Shown here: positions 45,774 to 54,132 of the stretch, piece after piece
Numbering within the stretch: position 1 is the first letter of the stretch
How the letters are laid out: each line of letters starts with the position of its first letter
NCBI RefSeq assembly: GCF_014204895.1
Contig: NZ_JACHMF010000001.1
Location: 3,906,001-3,970,000 of the forward strand
Origin: Paractinoplanes abujensis
Lineage (GTDB): Bacteria > Actinomycetota > Actinomycetes > Mycobacteriales > Micromonosporaceae
DNA length: 64,000 nt
Direction of reading: 5' to 3'
Notes under the pieces: model-generated
The model's input: only the letters and a program-made list of their open reading frames with translations
Databases searched by the model: none
Told to the model about the DNA's origin: nothing
Program-made: the position numbers and the translations under genes

Positions 45774-47075
45774 ATGAAGATCAAAGGAAGTCTGTACGCC
45801 CTGGCTGCCCTTCTGGCCGTGGCCGGTCTCGCCGTCGCGGCGCCCCGGGCGGCGTTCGCGGCCTCGCTGACCGAGGTGACCAGCTTCGGCAGCAACCCGG
45901 GCGGCATGCGCATGCACATCTACGTGCCGGACTCCCGCCCGGCCAACCCGGCGATCGTGGTCGCCATGCACGGCTGCGGCGGATCCGGGCCCGGCTTCTA
46001 CTCGGGCAGTGAGTTCGCCTCGCTGGCCGACCGGTACGGGTTCCTCGTGATCTACCCGTCGGCCATGCAGGAGGCCGGCTTCGGCAAGTGCTTCGACACA
46101 TGGTCGGCGGCCTCCAAACAACGCAACGGCGGCAGCGACCCGGTCTCGATCGCCTCGATGGTGGCCTACGCCGGTCAGCGTTACGGCGGCGACCAGAACC
46201 GGGTGTACGCCACCGGCAGCTCCTCCGGCGGCATGATGACTCAGCACATGCTCGCCCTCTACCCCGACCTGTTCAAGGCCGGCGCGTCCTTCATGGGTGT
46301 GCCGTTCACCTGCTTCGCCAACGCGGCCGACTACCCGCCGGGTGGCCAGTGCACGGGCGGCAGCATGAACCGCACACCTCAGCAGTGGGGTGACGCCGTC
46401 CGTCAGGTGAACCCCGGTTTCAGCGGCGCCCGCCCCCGGATCCAGCTCTGGCACGGCACCAGCGACACCCTCGTGCCGTACTCGCTTCTGCAGGAATCGG
46501 TCGAACAGTGGACCAATGTCTTCGGGCTGAGCACGACCCCCACGTCCAGCGACACCCCGCAGCCGGGCTGGAACCGCCGCCGCTGGGCCGACACGACGGG
46601 CACGGTGCAGATCGAGGCGTACAGCATTCAGGGCGCCGGGCACTCCCTGCCCAGCAGCGGAATGGCCGCCGCCGCCGTCGCCTTCTTCGGCCTGACCACG
46701 CCCACCACTCCCCCCACGACCCCGCCCACCACTCCCCCGACGACCCCACCGGCGACCTCGGCGTGCCGGGTCACCGCCGCGGTCAACGCCTGGGCCAACG
46801 GGCTGACCGCGAACCTCACCATCACCAACACCGGTAACGCCGCGCTCAACGGCTGGCAGCTCGCCTTCGACCTGCCCTCGGGCCAGAGCATCACCGGCGG
46901 CTGGAACGCCTCGTACGCACCGGCCTCGGGACGGGTCACCGCGACCGCTGCCGGCTACAACAGCAGCCTGGCGCCCGGAGCGTCGACCACGATTGGCTTC
47001 CAAGCCAGCCATTCCGGCAACAACGGCACCCCCACCGCGTACGCGCTCAACGGCTCCGCCTGCACCACCGGCTGA
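45774..47075 (+). CDS. Secreted CE1/PHB-depolymerase-like esterase with CBM2
   Basis: A 433-residue exported esterase. After the signal peptide (AFAA, near residue 30) an alpha/beta hydrolase domain follows with HGCGG as oxyanion region, the nucleophile elbow ATGSSSGGMM (near 144), Asp in LWHGTSDTLVPY and His in GAGHSLP. A TTPPTTPPTTPP linker joins it to a C-terminal family 2 carbohydrate-binding module (about 330-433), with the usual flanking cysteines and aligned tryptophans (NGWQ, GGWN). Family members are acetylxylan or feruloyl esterases or PHB depolymerases; the CBM2 favours plant-wall xylan. AGGAG eight bases before ATG 45774. Confidence 0.92.
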   Translation: MKIKGSLYALAALLAVAGLAVAAPRAAFAASLTEVTSFGSNPGGMRMHIYVPDSRPANPAIVVAMHGCGGSGPGFYSGSEFASLADRYGFLVIYPSAMQEAGFGKCFDTWSAASKQRNGGSDPVSIASMVAYAGQRYGGDQNRVYATGSSSGGMMTQHMLALYPDLFKAGASFMGVPFTCFANAADYPPGGQCTGGSMNRTPQQWGDAVRQVNPGFSGARPRIQLWHGTSDTLVPYSLLQESVEQWTNVFGLSTTPTSSDTPQPGWNRRRWADTTGTVQIEAYSIQGAGHSLPSSGMAAAAVAFFGLTTPTTPPTTPPTTPPTTPPATSACRVTAAVNAWANGLTANLTITNTGNAALNGWQLAFDLPSGQSITGGWNASYAPASGRVTATAAGYNSSLAPGASTTIGFQASHSGNNGTPTAYALNGSACTTG

Positions 47076-47191
47076 CGCCGGCCCCGGTGCGGACGGCCGC
47101 GTCGTCCACACCGGTCAGGGCTCGAACACCCCGTACGGGCATGGGAGGATCTTCGGCAGTCGTCAGCCCCCGACTCTGCCGGAGCCGTCGC

Positions 47192-48235
47192 GTGACCAGC
47201 CCGTACGACATCGATGAGATCTTTCCGGACGACGCGGCGGGCGCGGTGCGCCTGCCGCGCCGCCAAGCCGGCAACTCGCCGCAGGATCTGACGGTGACCC
47301 TGCTGGCCGACTACACCCTGCGCACCCGGGCCGAACTGCCGTCGGCCGCCATCGTGGCCCTGCTCGCCGAGGCCGGCGTGAGTGCGGCCGGGGCCCGCAC
47401 CGCCATCAGCCGGCTCGCCCGTCGCGGCGTGCTGCAGGTACGGCGGCAGGGGCGGCGCAGCGCCTACCGGCTCACTCCGGAGGCGGCCGACTTCCTTGCC
47501 GTCGGCGGCAGCTGGATCGCCTCGGCGGCGACCGGCGCCGAACCGTGGGACGAACACTGGACGCTGATCGCCTTCTCGCTGCCCCAGACGCAACGGGCCC
47601 AGCGCCAGGAACTGCGCAACAGGCTGCGCTGGCTGGGGTACGCCCCGCTCTACGACGGCCTGTGGATCTCGCCGCACGACCTGCCGGAGGAGGCCCGGGG
47701 GCAGTTCGCGCTCATCGCTCCGGGCGCCATCACGGTGTTCCGCGCCCGGCACGTCGAACTCGGCACCGGCCCCCACCGCAATCCCGTGCAGGCGTGGGAC
47801 ATCGCCGCCATCGCCCGCGAGTACGAGAATTTTCTCGAGCGGTGGCGGGACGTGCCGGCCCGGATCGCCGCCGAGCAGCCGGCCGGGGCCGAGGCGGTGC
47901 GGTTCCGCACCGAGGTGATGGACACCTATCGGCGCCTGCCCGTTCTCGACCCGCGCCTGCCCCTTCACCTGCTTCCGGCGGGCTGGCCGCGGCAACCCGC
48001 GCGGGATCTGTTCGTCGCGGTCTACGACGGCCTGGCCGTAACTGCGCAGGAGCACGTCCGGGCCGTCGCGGCGGATGTCACGGGCGGGCCGGTCACGGGC
48101 ATCCGGGCGCACACCGTCGACGAGCTGTCCGCGGGCCTGCCGTCCGGCCCGGCCGAACCGGCGGCCCGCCGCACCGGGGCCCGGCGCGCCGCCCGGCCGG
48201 GAGATGCCAAGGGGCGATCGAGCCGAACGGGTTGA
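47192..48235 (+). CDS. PaaX-family transcriptional regulator
   Basis: A 347-residue PaaX-like repressor: N-terminal winged helix (PSAAIVALLAEAGVSAAGAR and AISRLARRGVLQVRRQGRR, each cited in part, residues 45-90), a central domain with WDEHWTLIAFSLPQTQR (near 125) and GYAPLYDGLWISPH, and a C-terminal domain with LPLHLLPAGWPR. PaaX proteins respond to phenylacetyl-CoA, but actinobacterial paralogues control varied pathways. No paa genes are present. GGAG seven bases before GTG 47192. Confidence 0.92.
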   Translation: MTSPYDIDEIFPDDAAGAVRLPRRQAGNSPQDLTVTLLADYTLRTRAELPSAAIVALLAEAGVSAAGARTAISRLARRGVLQVRRQGRRSAYRLTPEAADFLAVGGSWIASAATGAEPWDEHWTLIAFSLPQTQRAQRQELRNRLRWLGYAPLYDGLWISPHDLPEEARGQFALIAPGAITVFRARHVELGTGPHRNPVQAWDIAAIAREYENFLERWRDVPARIAAEQPAGAEAVRFRTEVMDTYRRLPVLDPRLPLHLLPAGWPRQPARDLFVAVYDGLAVTAQEHVRAVAADVTGGPVTGIRAHTVDELSAGLPSGPAEPAARRTGARRAARPGDAKGRSSRTG

Positions 48236-48425
48236 CACGGGCCCGGTGATCCAAGAGCCGATACCGTTATTGCTTTCTCGTCGCGACTAATGCCGGTACG
48301 GCGACGTAACACTTTTCTGCCCGCGAGTTCCGGCGGTGTGGACGGCAAGCCCAAGCATTCTTGAGCCTTTTCCAACCTGACCTGAAAGGTCAGCCGGGGG
48401 TGCAGATCAATAAGAGCGGATCCAG
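48236..48425. other. Spacer between PaaX gene and transposase relic
   Basis: AT-richer than the surroundings and without a gene. CTGACCT/AGGTCAG (48377-48383 and 48387-48393) is a small perfect hairpin with a three-base loop, which could belong to the end of the adjacent decayed element. Confidence 0.4.
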
Positions 48426-49330
48426 GTGGTACCGCAAATCAACCAACCCGAGCTCGGCGTGTTGCGGACCCGAGCAGTTCTTTTGTCCGGCCGTACCCTG
48501 CTCCCCCTCGCCGAGCGCATCCGCGGCCACCGCCCGCAGCGCAACCCGTCCTTGCCCTGGCCCACCGCGAGCGACGGCGACACCTGCACTCGCCTCGCCG
48601 CCGGCTTCAAGATCGGCACCGTGACTGCGTGGCGTTCCGTCAGGCAGCGATCAGCGCCACCGCGGAGGACTTGAAAACGGCCATGCGGCGCACCCGGCAA
48701 CGGGACGTACGCGATGTGGACGGCACGCTGATCCCGATCTACCGGGTCGCCGATCAGGGGCGGCGTCGGGGGTGGCCGCACCCGCCGCGGCGACCTGCGG
48801 GTGGCTTCGGGTTGATCGGGATGCGGGAACGAGCCGAACTACTCCGTTGCGCACCGGCGTCACGGCGCGAACGTGCAGGTCATTGCGGACGGGGCCGGGC
48901 GTCTCGTCTGGGCGTTGGCCGCTCGGCCCGGCTCGACCCAGGACCTGATCGCCGACCGCACCCACGGCATTGTCGACGCAGTGAGAGCGCCGACGTGATG
49001 CCGTTGGCTGACGAGGGCTACCAAGGCGCCTGCGGCAGCGGGCGTACCCCGTTCAGGCGGCGCCGCTTCCGGCCCGCTGTCACGCCGGCGGAAGGCAGTC
49101 AGCCCGGCGCACACGCAGACCCGCGCCCGCGGCGAGCGAGCGATGGTCACGCCCGAGGCCGGGCGAATGCGAAGATCCGCGCCCGCGGCGAGCGAGCGAT
49201 CGCCACGCTCGGGACCTGCGAGATCTGGCCAAGCGACGCTGCTGCCCGTGCCGTGCAACCGCGATCATGGAGGCCGCCCTCGCCCGCACCACGACGAGAA
49301 CCCGGGTGGCCGGTGGCGTCGTGTCGGCCG
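48426..49330 (+). pseudogene. Decayed IS5-group transposase (DDE, HTH type)
   Basis: Fragments of one transposase can be read on the plus strand across frames: RLAAGFKIGTVTAWRSVRQ (HTH, near 48600), DVDGTLIPIYRVADQ (first catalytic Asp, near 48720), SADVMPLADEGYQGACGS (second Asp, near 49000), then RTPFRRRRFRP and AKIRARGERAIATLGTCEIW (with the Glu, near 49180-49230). The segments lie in different frames, and the YYSGKHK part is missing. A 31-base stretch (49122-49152) recurs at 49178-49208 with three changes, showing a local duplication of the end. The gene is dead. Confidence 0.75.
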
Positions 49331-49358
49331 CGAGCAGTGCGGGAAGGGCGGGAACCTT

Positions 49359-50390
49359 TCAGTACGGATAGCCGGGCACGCCCAGCTCGATGGCGGCGAT
49401 TCCGTAGTCGCCGGTCCGCCCGGCGGTGATGTAGAGGGTGCGCCGGTCCGGCCCGCCGAACGCCGCGTTGGTCGCCTGCGGGCCGGCTGTGATGGTGCCG
49501 AGCTCGGCGCCGGCCGGGGTGAAGACGTGCACCCGGCCCTCGTTGTGCGACACCCAGTAAACGTTGCCCGCGCAGTCGACCGTAACCCCGTCGGGACTGC
49601 CGATGGGAGCAAAAACCGTGCGCGCGCGGGTGCTGCCGTCGGGCCGGACGGCGTACGCGTAGATGACGTTTTCCCCGTACGCGCCGACGTACAACGTGCG
49701 CCCGTCGGGTGACAGGGCGATGCCGTTGGGCTGGCGCACGGTGTCGTCGACCAGTGCCACCTGGCCGTTCACGACCCGGAACACCCCGGTGCGGCCGCGC
49801 ATCTCGTCGCCGCGGCGGCCCCGCTGGAAGCTGGGATCGGTGAAGTAGACGACGCCGTCGGCGCGGACCGTGACGTCGTTCGGCGAGTTGAACGCCCGGC
49901 CCTGGAAGGTCGCTGCGACCACCGTGCGGCCGGCGTCGGAGAGCCGGAACACGGAGACGCCGCGATTGTCATGTGTCGCCGCGACGACCCGCTCCCCGTC
50001 CGGGCTCAGGGCCAGGCCGTTGCTGCCCGAGGCGGCCACGAACGTCTGGGCCGGCGCGCCGGGAGTCAGCCGGTGGATGGTCGACGGCTGGACCTGCTGG
50101 ACGCCGCCGGCCGGGCCGAGATCGGAGACGAGCAGATGGCCCGGCTGGTCGATCCACACGGGCCCTTCGAGGAAGGTGAAGCCACCCTGCACCCGCGGGG
50201 CGGACAACGCAGGCCCGGACAGGGGCGTCCCGGCCGGAGCGGAGGCCTCGCACACGCCGGGCGGCGCTCCTGGCGGAGTGTCCGATCCGGCCGCGGCCGA
50301 GGCGACCGGCAGCGCACCCAGAACCAGGCACGCGGCGCCAAAAACGGCGGCGGCGGGCCGCGTCAAGAGCCTTCCGGCATCGACGTACAT
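49359..50390 (-). CDS. Secreted SMP-30/gluconolactonase-like beta-propeller protein
   Basis: A 343-residue exported protein with a signal peptide (about 1-33) and a six-bladed propeller. FLEGPVWID (metal-binding Glu near residue 74), FNSPNDVTVRADGVVYFTDP (Asn-Asp, cited in part), RQPNGIALSPDGRTLYVG and SPDGVTVDCAGNVYW (Asp) match the calcium-site ligands of SMP-30 lactonases. It would hydrolyse sugar lactones, such as those made by the secreted sugar dehydrogenases of this region. It is divergent from the GH62 gene and has no strong ribosome site. Confidence 0.88.
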   Translation of the reverse strand: MYVDAGRLLTRPAAAVFGAACLVLGALPVASAAAGSDTPPGAPPGVCEASAPAGTPLSGPALSAPRVQGGFTFLEGPVWIDQPGHLLVSDLGPAGGVQQVQPSTIHRLTPGAPAQTFVAASGSNGLALSPDGERVVAATHDNRGVSVFRLSDAGRTVVAATFQGRAFNSPNDVTVRADGVVYFTDPSFQRGRRGDEMRGRTGVFRVVNGQVALVDDTVRQPNGIALSPDGRTLYVGAYGENVIYAYAVRPDGSTRARTVFAPIGSPDGVTVDCAGNVYWVSHNEGRVHVFTPAGAELGTITAGPQATNAAFGGPDRRTLYITAGRTGDYGIAAIELGVPGYPY

Positions 50391-50520
50391 GATTGTGAAC
50401 GTAGCATTCGGAGGCAGATGCGCAAATCGGTTCCGTTCGGCACCAACCCCCGGCCACGTCGCCGGAAATAGTCAAGAGTCATTGTTTTTCGCCGATTGTT
50501 CGTGCCACCTGTTGAAGCCG

Positions 50521-50534
50521 TGGGAGCGCTCCCG
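50521..50534. promoter_or_regulatory. LacI/CebR-type operator before the GH62 gene
   Basis: TGGGAGCGCTCCCG is a near-perfect palindrome centred on AGCGCT, 81 bases before the GH62 start. It matches the TGGGAGCGCTCCCA site known for the cellobiose regulator CebR of Streptomyces in 13 of 14 bases. Regulation by a cellobiose- or xylobiose-responsive LacI protein encoded elsewhere is inferred. Confidence 0.75.
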
Positions 50535-50614
50535 TACCATGCCGGAAAGACGTGTTAACGGTAACAAGCGTCGATCTCTCATCCCCACTGCCCTCCCCCA
50601 GGTCAGGAGATTTC

Positions 50615-52018
50615 ATGAACCTGTCGAGATCGAACAAGATCGCCATAGTGTCGGCCGGCGCGGCCGTGCTGGCGTCGACCGCCGTCGTCGCGGCCGGGCC
50701 GGCCGGCGCGGCGGCGGCCGGCTGCTCCGTGAACTACGCCGTGTCGTCGCAGTGGCAGGGCGGGTTCGGCGCCAACGTGTCGATCACCAACCTGGGTGAC
50801 GCCGTGTCCGGGTGGACGCTGACCTGGTCGTACGGTGCCGGGCAGAGCGTGACGCAGGCCTGGAACGCGACCGTGACGCAGAGCGGTTCGGCCGTGACCG
50901 CGAAGAACGCGAGTTACAACGGATCGATCGCGACCGGCGGCACGGTGTCGTTCGGCTTCAACGGGTCGTGGACCGGCAGCAACCCCGTTCCGGCCGCCTT
51001 CGCGCTCAACGGCGTGACCTGCACGGGAAGCGCCGTGCCGTCGACCCCGCCGCCGCCGTCGACCCCGCCGCCGTCCACTCCGCCGCCGACGACCCCGCCG
51101 CCCACAGATCCCACGTGCACGCTGCCGTCGAGCTACCGCTGGACGTCGACCGGGGCGCTGGCCCAGCCGAAGAACGGCTGGACGTCCCTCAAGGACTTCA
51201 CCAACGTCGTCTACAACGGCAAACACCTGGTGTACGCGTCGAACGTGTCGAACGGCTCGTACGGGTCGATGAACTTCGGCCTTTTCACCGACTGGTCGGA
51301 CATGGCCACGGCCAGTCAGAACGCGATGAGCCAGGGCACGGTGGCGCCGACGCTGTTCTACTTCGCACCGAAGAACATCTGGGTGCTGGCCTACCAGTGG
51401 GGGCCGACGTCGTTCAGCTACAAGACCTCCTCCGACCCGTCGAACGCCAACGGCTGGTCCGGCGCTCAGACCCTGTTCACGGGGACGATCTCCGACGCCC
51501 CGTACGGGGTCATCGACCAGACGATCATCGGTGACAGCCAGAACATGTACCTGTTCTTCGCCGGCGACAACGGCAAGATCTACCGCGCGAGCATGCCGAT
51601 CGGGAACTTCCCCGGCAGTTTCGGCGCGTCGTACACCACGATCATGAGCGATTCCACGAACAACCTGTTCGAGGGCGTCGAGGTCTACAAGGTCGCCGGG
51701 CAGAACCAGTACCTCATGCTCGTGGAAGCCATCGGTGCGAACGGGCGCTACTTCCGCTCGTTCACGGCGACCAGCCTCAACGGCACGTGGACCCCGAACG
51801 CCGCCACCGAGAGCAACCCGTTCGCGGGCGAGGCCAACAGCGGGGCCACCTGGACCAACGACATCAGCCACGGCGACCTGGTGCGGACCAACCCCGACCA
51901 GACCAAGACCGTCGACCCCTGCAACCTGCAACTGCTCTATCAGGGCAAGAACCCCACGGCCGGCGGCGACTACAACAACCTGCCGTGGCGTCCGGGCCTG
52001 CTCACCCGGCAGCGATGA
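50615..52018 (+). CDS. Secreted alpha-L-arabinofuranosidase, GH62, with N-terminal CBM2
   Basis: A 467-residue enzyme. Signal peptide to about residue 35, CBM2 (about 36-137, flanked by Cys and with GWTLTW), a Pro/Thr linker, then a five-bladed GH62 propeller (about 165-467). [16 protein letters not shown] carries the base Asp, [11 protein letters not shown] the second Asp and [11 protein letters not shown] the acid Glu of the family. It removes arabinose side chains from arabinoxylan. The CBM2 is at the N-terminus here but at the C-terminus in the two neighbouring esterase-like proteins. CAGGAGA before ATG 50615. Confidence 0.94.
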   Translation: MNLSRSNKIAIVSAGAAVLASTAVVAAGPAGAAAAGCSVNYAVSSQWQGGFGANVSITNLGDAVSGWTLTWSYGAGQSVTQAWNATVTQSGSAVTAKNASYNGSIATGGTVSFGFNGSWTGSNPVPAAFALNGVTCTGSAVPSTPPPPSTPPPSTPPPTTPPPTDPTCTLPSSYRWTSTGALAQPKNGWTSLKDFTNVVYNGKHLVYASNVSNGSYGSMNFGLFTDWSDMATASQNAMSQGTVAPTLFYFAPKNIWVLAYQWGPTSFSYKTSSDPSNANGWSGAQTLFTGTISDAPYGVIDQTIIGDSQNMYLFFAGDNGKIYRASMPIGNFPGSFGASYTTIMSDSTNNLFEGVEVYKVAGQNQYLMLVEAIGANGRYFRSFTATSLNGTWTPNAATESNPFAGEANSGATWTNDISHGDLVRTNPDQTKTVDPCNLQLLYQGKNPTAGGDYNNLPWRPGLLTRQR

Positions 52019-52029
52019 AAGGAACTGAC

Positions 52030-53187
52030 ATGAGAAGAGCGCTTCTGGCGGCCGTTCTCGGTTCCGTCACCGCCGCTGCCGTCACGCTCGGGGCGGCCCC
52101 GGCCACCGCGGCCGTCGGTGGATCCGGGCCCTATCCGGCCGACTACGAGACCTCGGCCGGGCTGCCCAACCACACCATCTACCGGCCGCAGACCCTGCCG
52201 TCCCAGCCGATGCCCATCTTTGCGTGGGGTAACGGCGGCTGCTCGGCCAACGGGCTGTCCCAGCAGAACTTCCTGCGCGAGATCGCCTCCCACGGCTTCC
52301 TGGCCATCGCCAACGGCGGCCCGAACGCCTCCGGCTCGACCAACTCCCAGATGCTCACGCAAAGCATCGACTGGGCGGTGGCCGAGAACTCCCGGCCCGG
52401 CAGCAAGTACTTCGGAAAGATCGACACCACCAAGGTGGCCGTGGGCGGTTTCTCGTGCGGCGGCCTGGAGGCGTACGCGGTCTCCAACGACCCGCGCGTC
52501 ACCACGACCACCATTTTCAGCAGTGGGCTGCTCAACGACGCCGACGACTACCAGCTGCGGCGACTGACCAAACCGATCGCCTACTTCGTCGGCGGGCCCA
52601 GCGACATCGCCTACCCGAACGCCATCGACGACTGGGGCAAACTCCCGGCCGGGCTGCCCGCCTTCATGGGCAACCTGAACGTCGGGCACGGCGGCACCTA
52701 CGACCAGGTCAACGGAGGCGAGTTCGGCCGGGTGGCGGTGCTCTACCTCAAGTGGCGGCTCAAGGGCGACACGACCGCCGGCGCCACCTTCGCCGGCTCC
52801 GGCTGCGGTCTGTGCCGCAGCGGCCAATGGCAGGTCCAGCAGAGAAACCTGACCCTGGGCGGGGACACGCCGCCGCCCACCGAGGAGCCCAGCACGGGCT
52901 GCTCCGCGACCTACGCGGTGCAGGACCAGTGGAACGGTGGCTTCGTCGCCAACGTCACCGTCACCGCCGGGTCGGCCTCGCTCAACGGGTGGCGCGTCAC
53001 GCTCGGCCTGCCGGGCGGAGTGTCCATCAGCTCCCTGTGGAACGCCGTGGCCAACGGCAGCAGCGGCGCGGTCACCGTCACCAACCAGAGCTACAACGGA
53101 CGGCTGACCGCGGGCCAGAGCGCCACATTCGGCTTCCAAGGCTCCGGAAACGGCAGCGGCGCCACGGTAACCTGCACCGGAAGCTGA
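52030..53187 (+). CDS. Secreted alpha/beta hydrolase with C-terminal CBM2
   Basis: A 385-residue exported protein. After the signal peptide (ATAA, near residue 27) an alpha/beta hydrolase domain of about 240 residues shows FAWGNGGC (oxyanion turn), nucleophile GGFSCGGLEAY (near 140), Asp in GGPSDIAYPN and His in NVGHGGTYD. The type is like chlorophyllase/cutinase-related esterases. An acidic Pro linker leads to CBM2 (about 290-385). AAAGGA six bases before ATG 52030; the gene follows the GH62 stop by 11 bases, so both form one operon. It is likely an accessory esterase for substituted xylan; the exact bond is unknown. Confidence 0.88.
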   Translation: MRRALLAAVLGSVTAAAVTLGAAPATAAVGGSGPYPADYETSAGLPNHTIYRPQTLPSQPMPIFAWGNGGCSANGLSQQNFLREIASHGFLAIANGGPNASGSTNSQMLTQSIDWAVAENSRPGSKYFGKIDTTKVAVGGFSCGGLEAYAVSNDPRVTTTTIFSSGLLNDADDYQLRRLTKPIAYFVGGPSDIAYPNAIDDWGKLPAGLPAFMGNLNVGHGGTYDQVNGGEFGRVAVLYLKWRLKGDTTAGATFAGSGCGLCRSGQWQVQQRNLTLGGDTPPPTEEPSTGCSATYAVQDQWNGGFVANVTVTAGSASLNGWRVTLGLPGGVSISSLWNAVANGSSGAVTVTNQSYNGRLTAGQSATFGFQGSGNGSGATVTCTGS

Positions 53188-53193
53188 AGCAGG

Positions 53194-53235
53194 CCGGTGA
53201 CCGGACCCGCGGTGCGCCGCGGGTCCGGTCACCGG
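53194..53235 (+). terminator. Perfect 19-base-pair hairpin after the GH62-hydrolase operon
   Basis: The arms 53194-53212 and 53217-53235 are exactly complementary over 19 bases around the loop TGCG. It lies seven bases after the hydrolase stop and before the chorismate mutase gene. It is the strongest hairpin seen in the window and should end the operon even without a T tract. Confidence 0.85.
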
Positions 53236-53270
53236 CTCCTCCCGGCCAGCCCGAAAGGATCCCGCCTCCG

Positions 53271-53564
53271 GTGTCCGCACCCGAGTCCCTCGCCGACGTC
53301 CGCTCCCGGATCGACGACCTCGACACCCACCTGGTGACGCTGCTGGCCCAGCGTCAGAGGCTGGTCGAGGCCGCGGCCGGCTTCAAGCGCGACGAGCACG
53401 CCGTCCGAGCACCCGACCGGGTCGAACGGGTCATCGCCACCGTCCGCGCCAAGGCCACCACCGCCGGCCTCGACCCCGCCGTGGCCGAGGCGGTCTGGCG
53501 CTCGATGATCACCGCCTTCATCGAGCTCGAACTGGCCCGGCACCGCCAGGCGGCGGAACAGTAA
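53271..53564 (+). CDS. Chorismate mutase (AroQ type, single-domain)
   Basis: A 97-residue all-helical protein. RSRIDDLDTHLVTLLAQRQRLV (cited in part, residues about 9-30) with the Arg, Asp and second Arg, and the Lys in AAAGFKRDE, form the active site seen in AroQ mutases; VWRSMITAFIELELARH is the last helix. It converts chorismate to prephenate. GTG 53271 begins the protein; AAGGA is about 12 bases upstream. No signal peptide, so it is cytoplasmic. It stands alone behind a terminator among secreted-enzyme genes and may be a specialised paralogue. Confidence 0.9.
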   Translation: MSAPESLADVRSRIDDLDTHLVTLLAQRQRLVEAAAGFKRDEHAVRAPDRVERVIATVRAKATTAGLDPAVAEAVWRSMITAFIELELARHRQAAEQ

Positions 53565-54132
53565 CGCCGACGGGCGCTCTCCTGGATGTCGAGCCTCCTG
53601 GAAGCGCTCTCACAGCCGGCACGATGGTCGGGGGCCGCGTTGCCTCATCGGGCAGAGTGGGGTGCGCTTGTGTCTCGTCGACGGCGACCGACGATGGGTC
53701 ATCGGGCGTCCAAGGTCTGACCAGCAGAGACCCGTCGCAATGGCTCCTCGGTCATCATCGTGCGTTTCCAGGCCGAGATGGACTTCGACGACCGATTTTC
53801 ACGGCGGTCGATGGAACCATTGTTGGACAGTGACGAATCTGTTAACTTCTCAGCACCGTACGAGAAAGCGCTCTCCCAGGGTTTGACTTCCGAGCTGTGA
53901 CGGCGCCGCACCCCGATCAGGCGCCGCCCATCACCCGACGCACCCCTTCCCCATCCCCCATCGCGGCGCCGCGCGACCTCCCCGATGCGCGACGTGCCGA
54001 CCTCCACCGCTGGGACGGTCAGCGGCGCCGCCGTGCGCGCTCCGGCCCATCGCGGGGCGCCTGCCGCGGCCACGTTCGAGACGTGATCGGCACACGTCTC
54101 GGCTGCTTCCTCACGAGAGGGACCAACCGATC
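53565..54132. promoter_or_regulatory. Long regulatory gap with two AGCGCT operators before the second ThuA gene
   Basis: No gene is supported in these 568 bases. TGGAAGCGCTCTCA (53599-53612) and GAGAAAGCGCTCTCCC (53862-53877) are both palindromes centred on AGCGCT, of the LacI type, 255 bases or so apart. The second is preceded by GTTAACTTCT (53841-53850), a possible promoter element. Two spaced sites could support looping by one tetrameric or two dimeric repressors. Confidence 0.6.

Noticed and set aside
45672..47111. A 479-codon minus-strand frame opposite the esterase gene
   Set aside because: No recognisable motif; the plus strand has a signal peptide, catalytic triad and CBM2.
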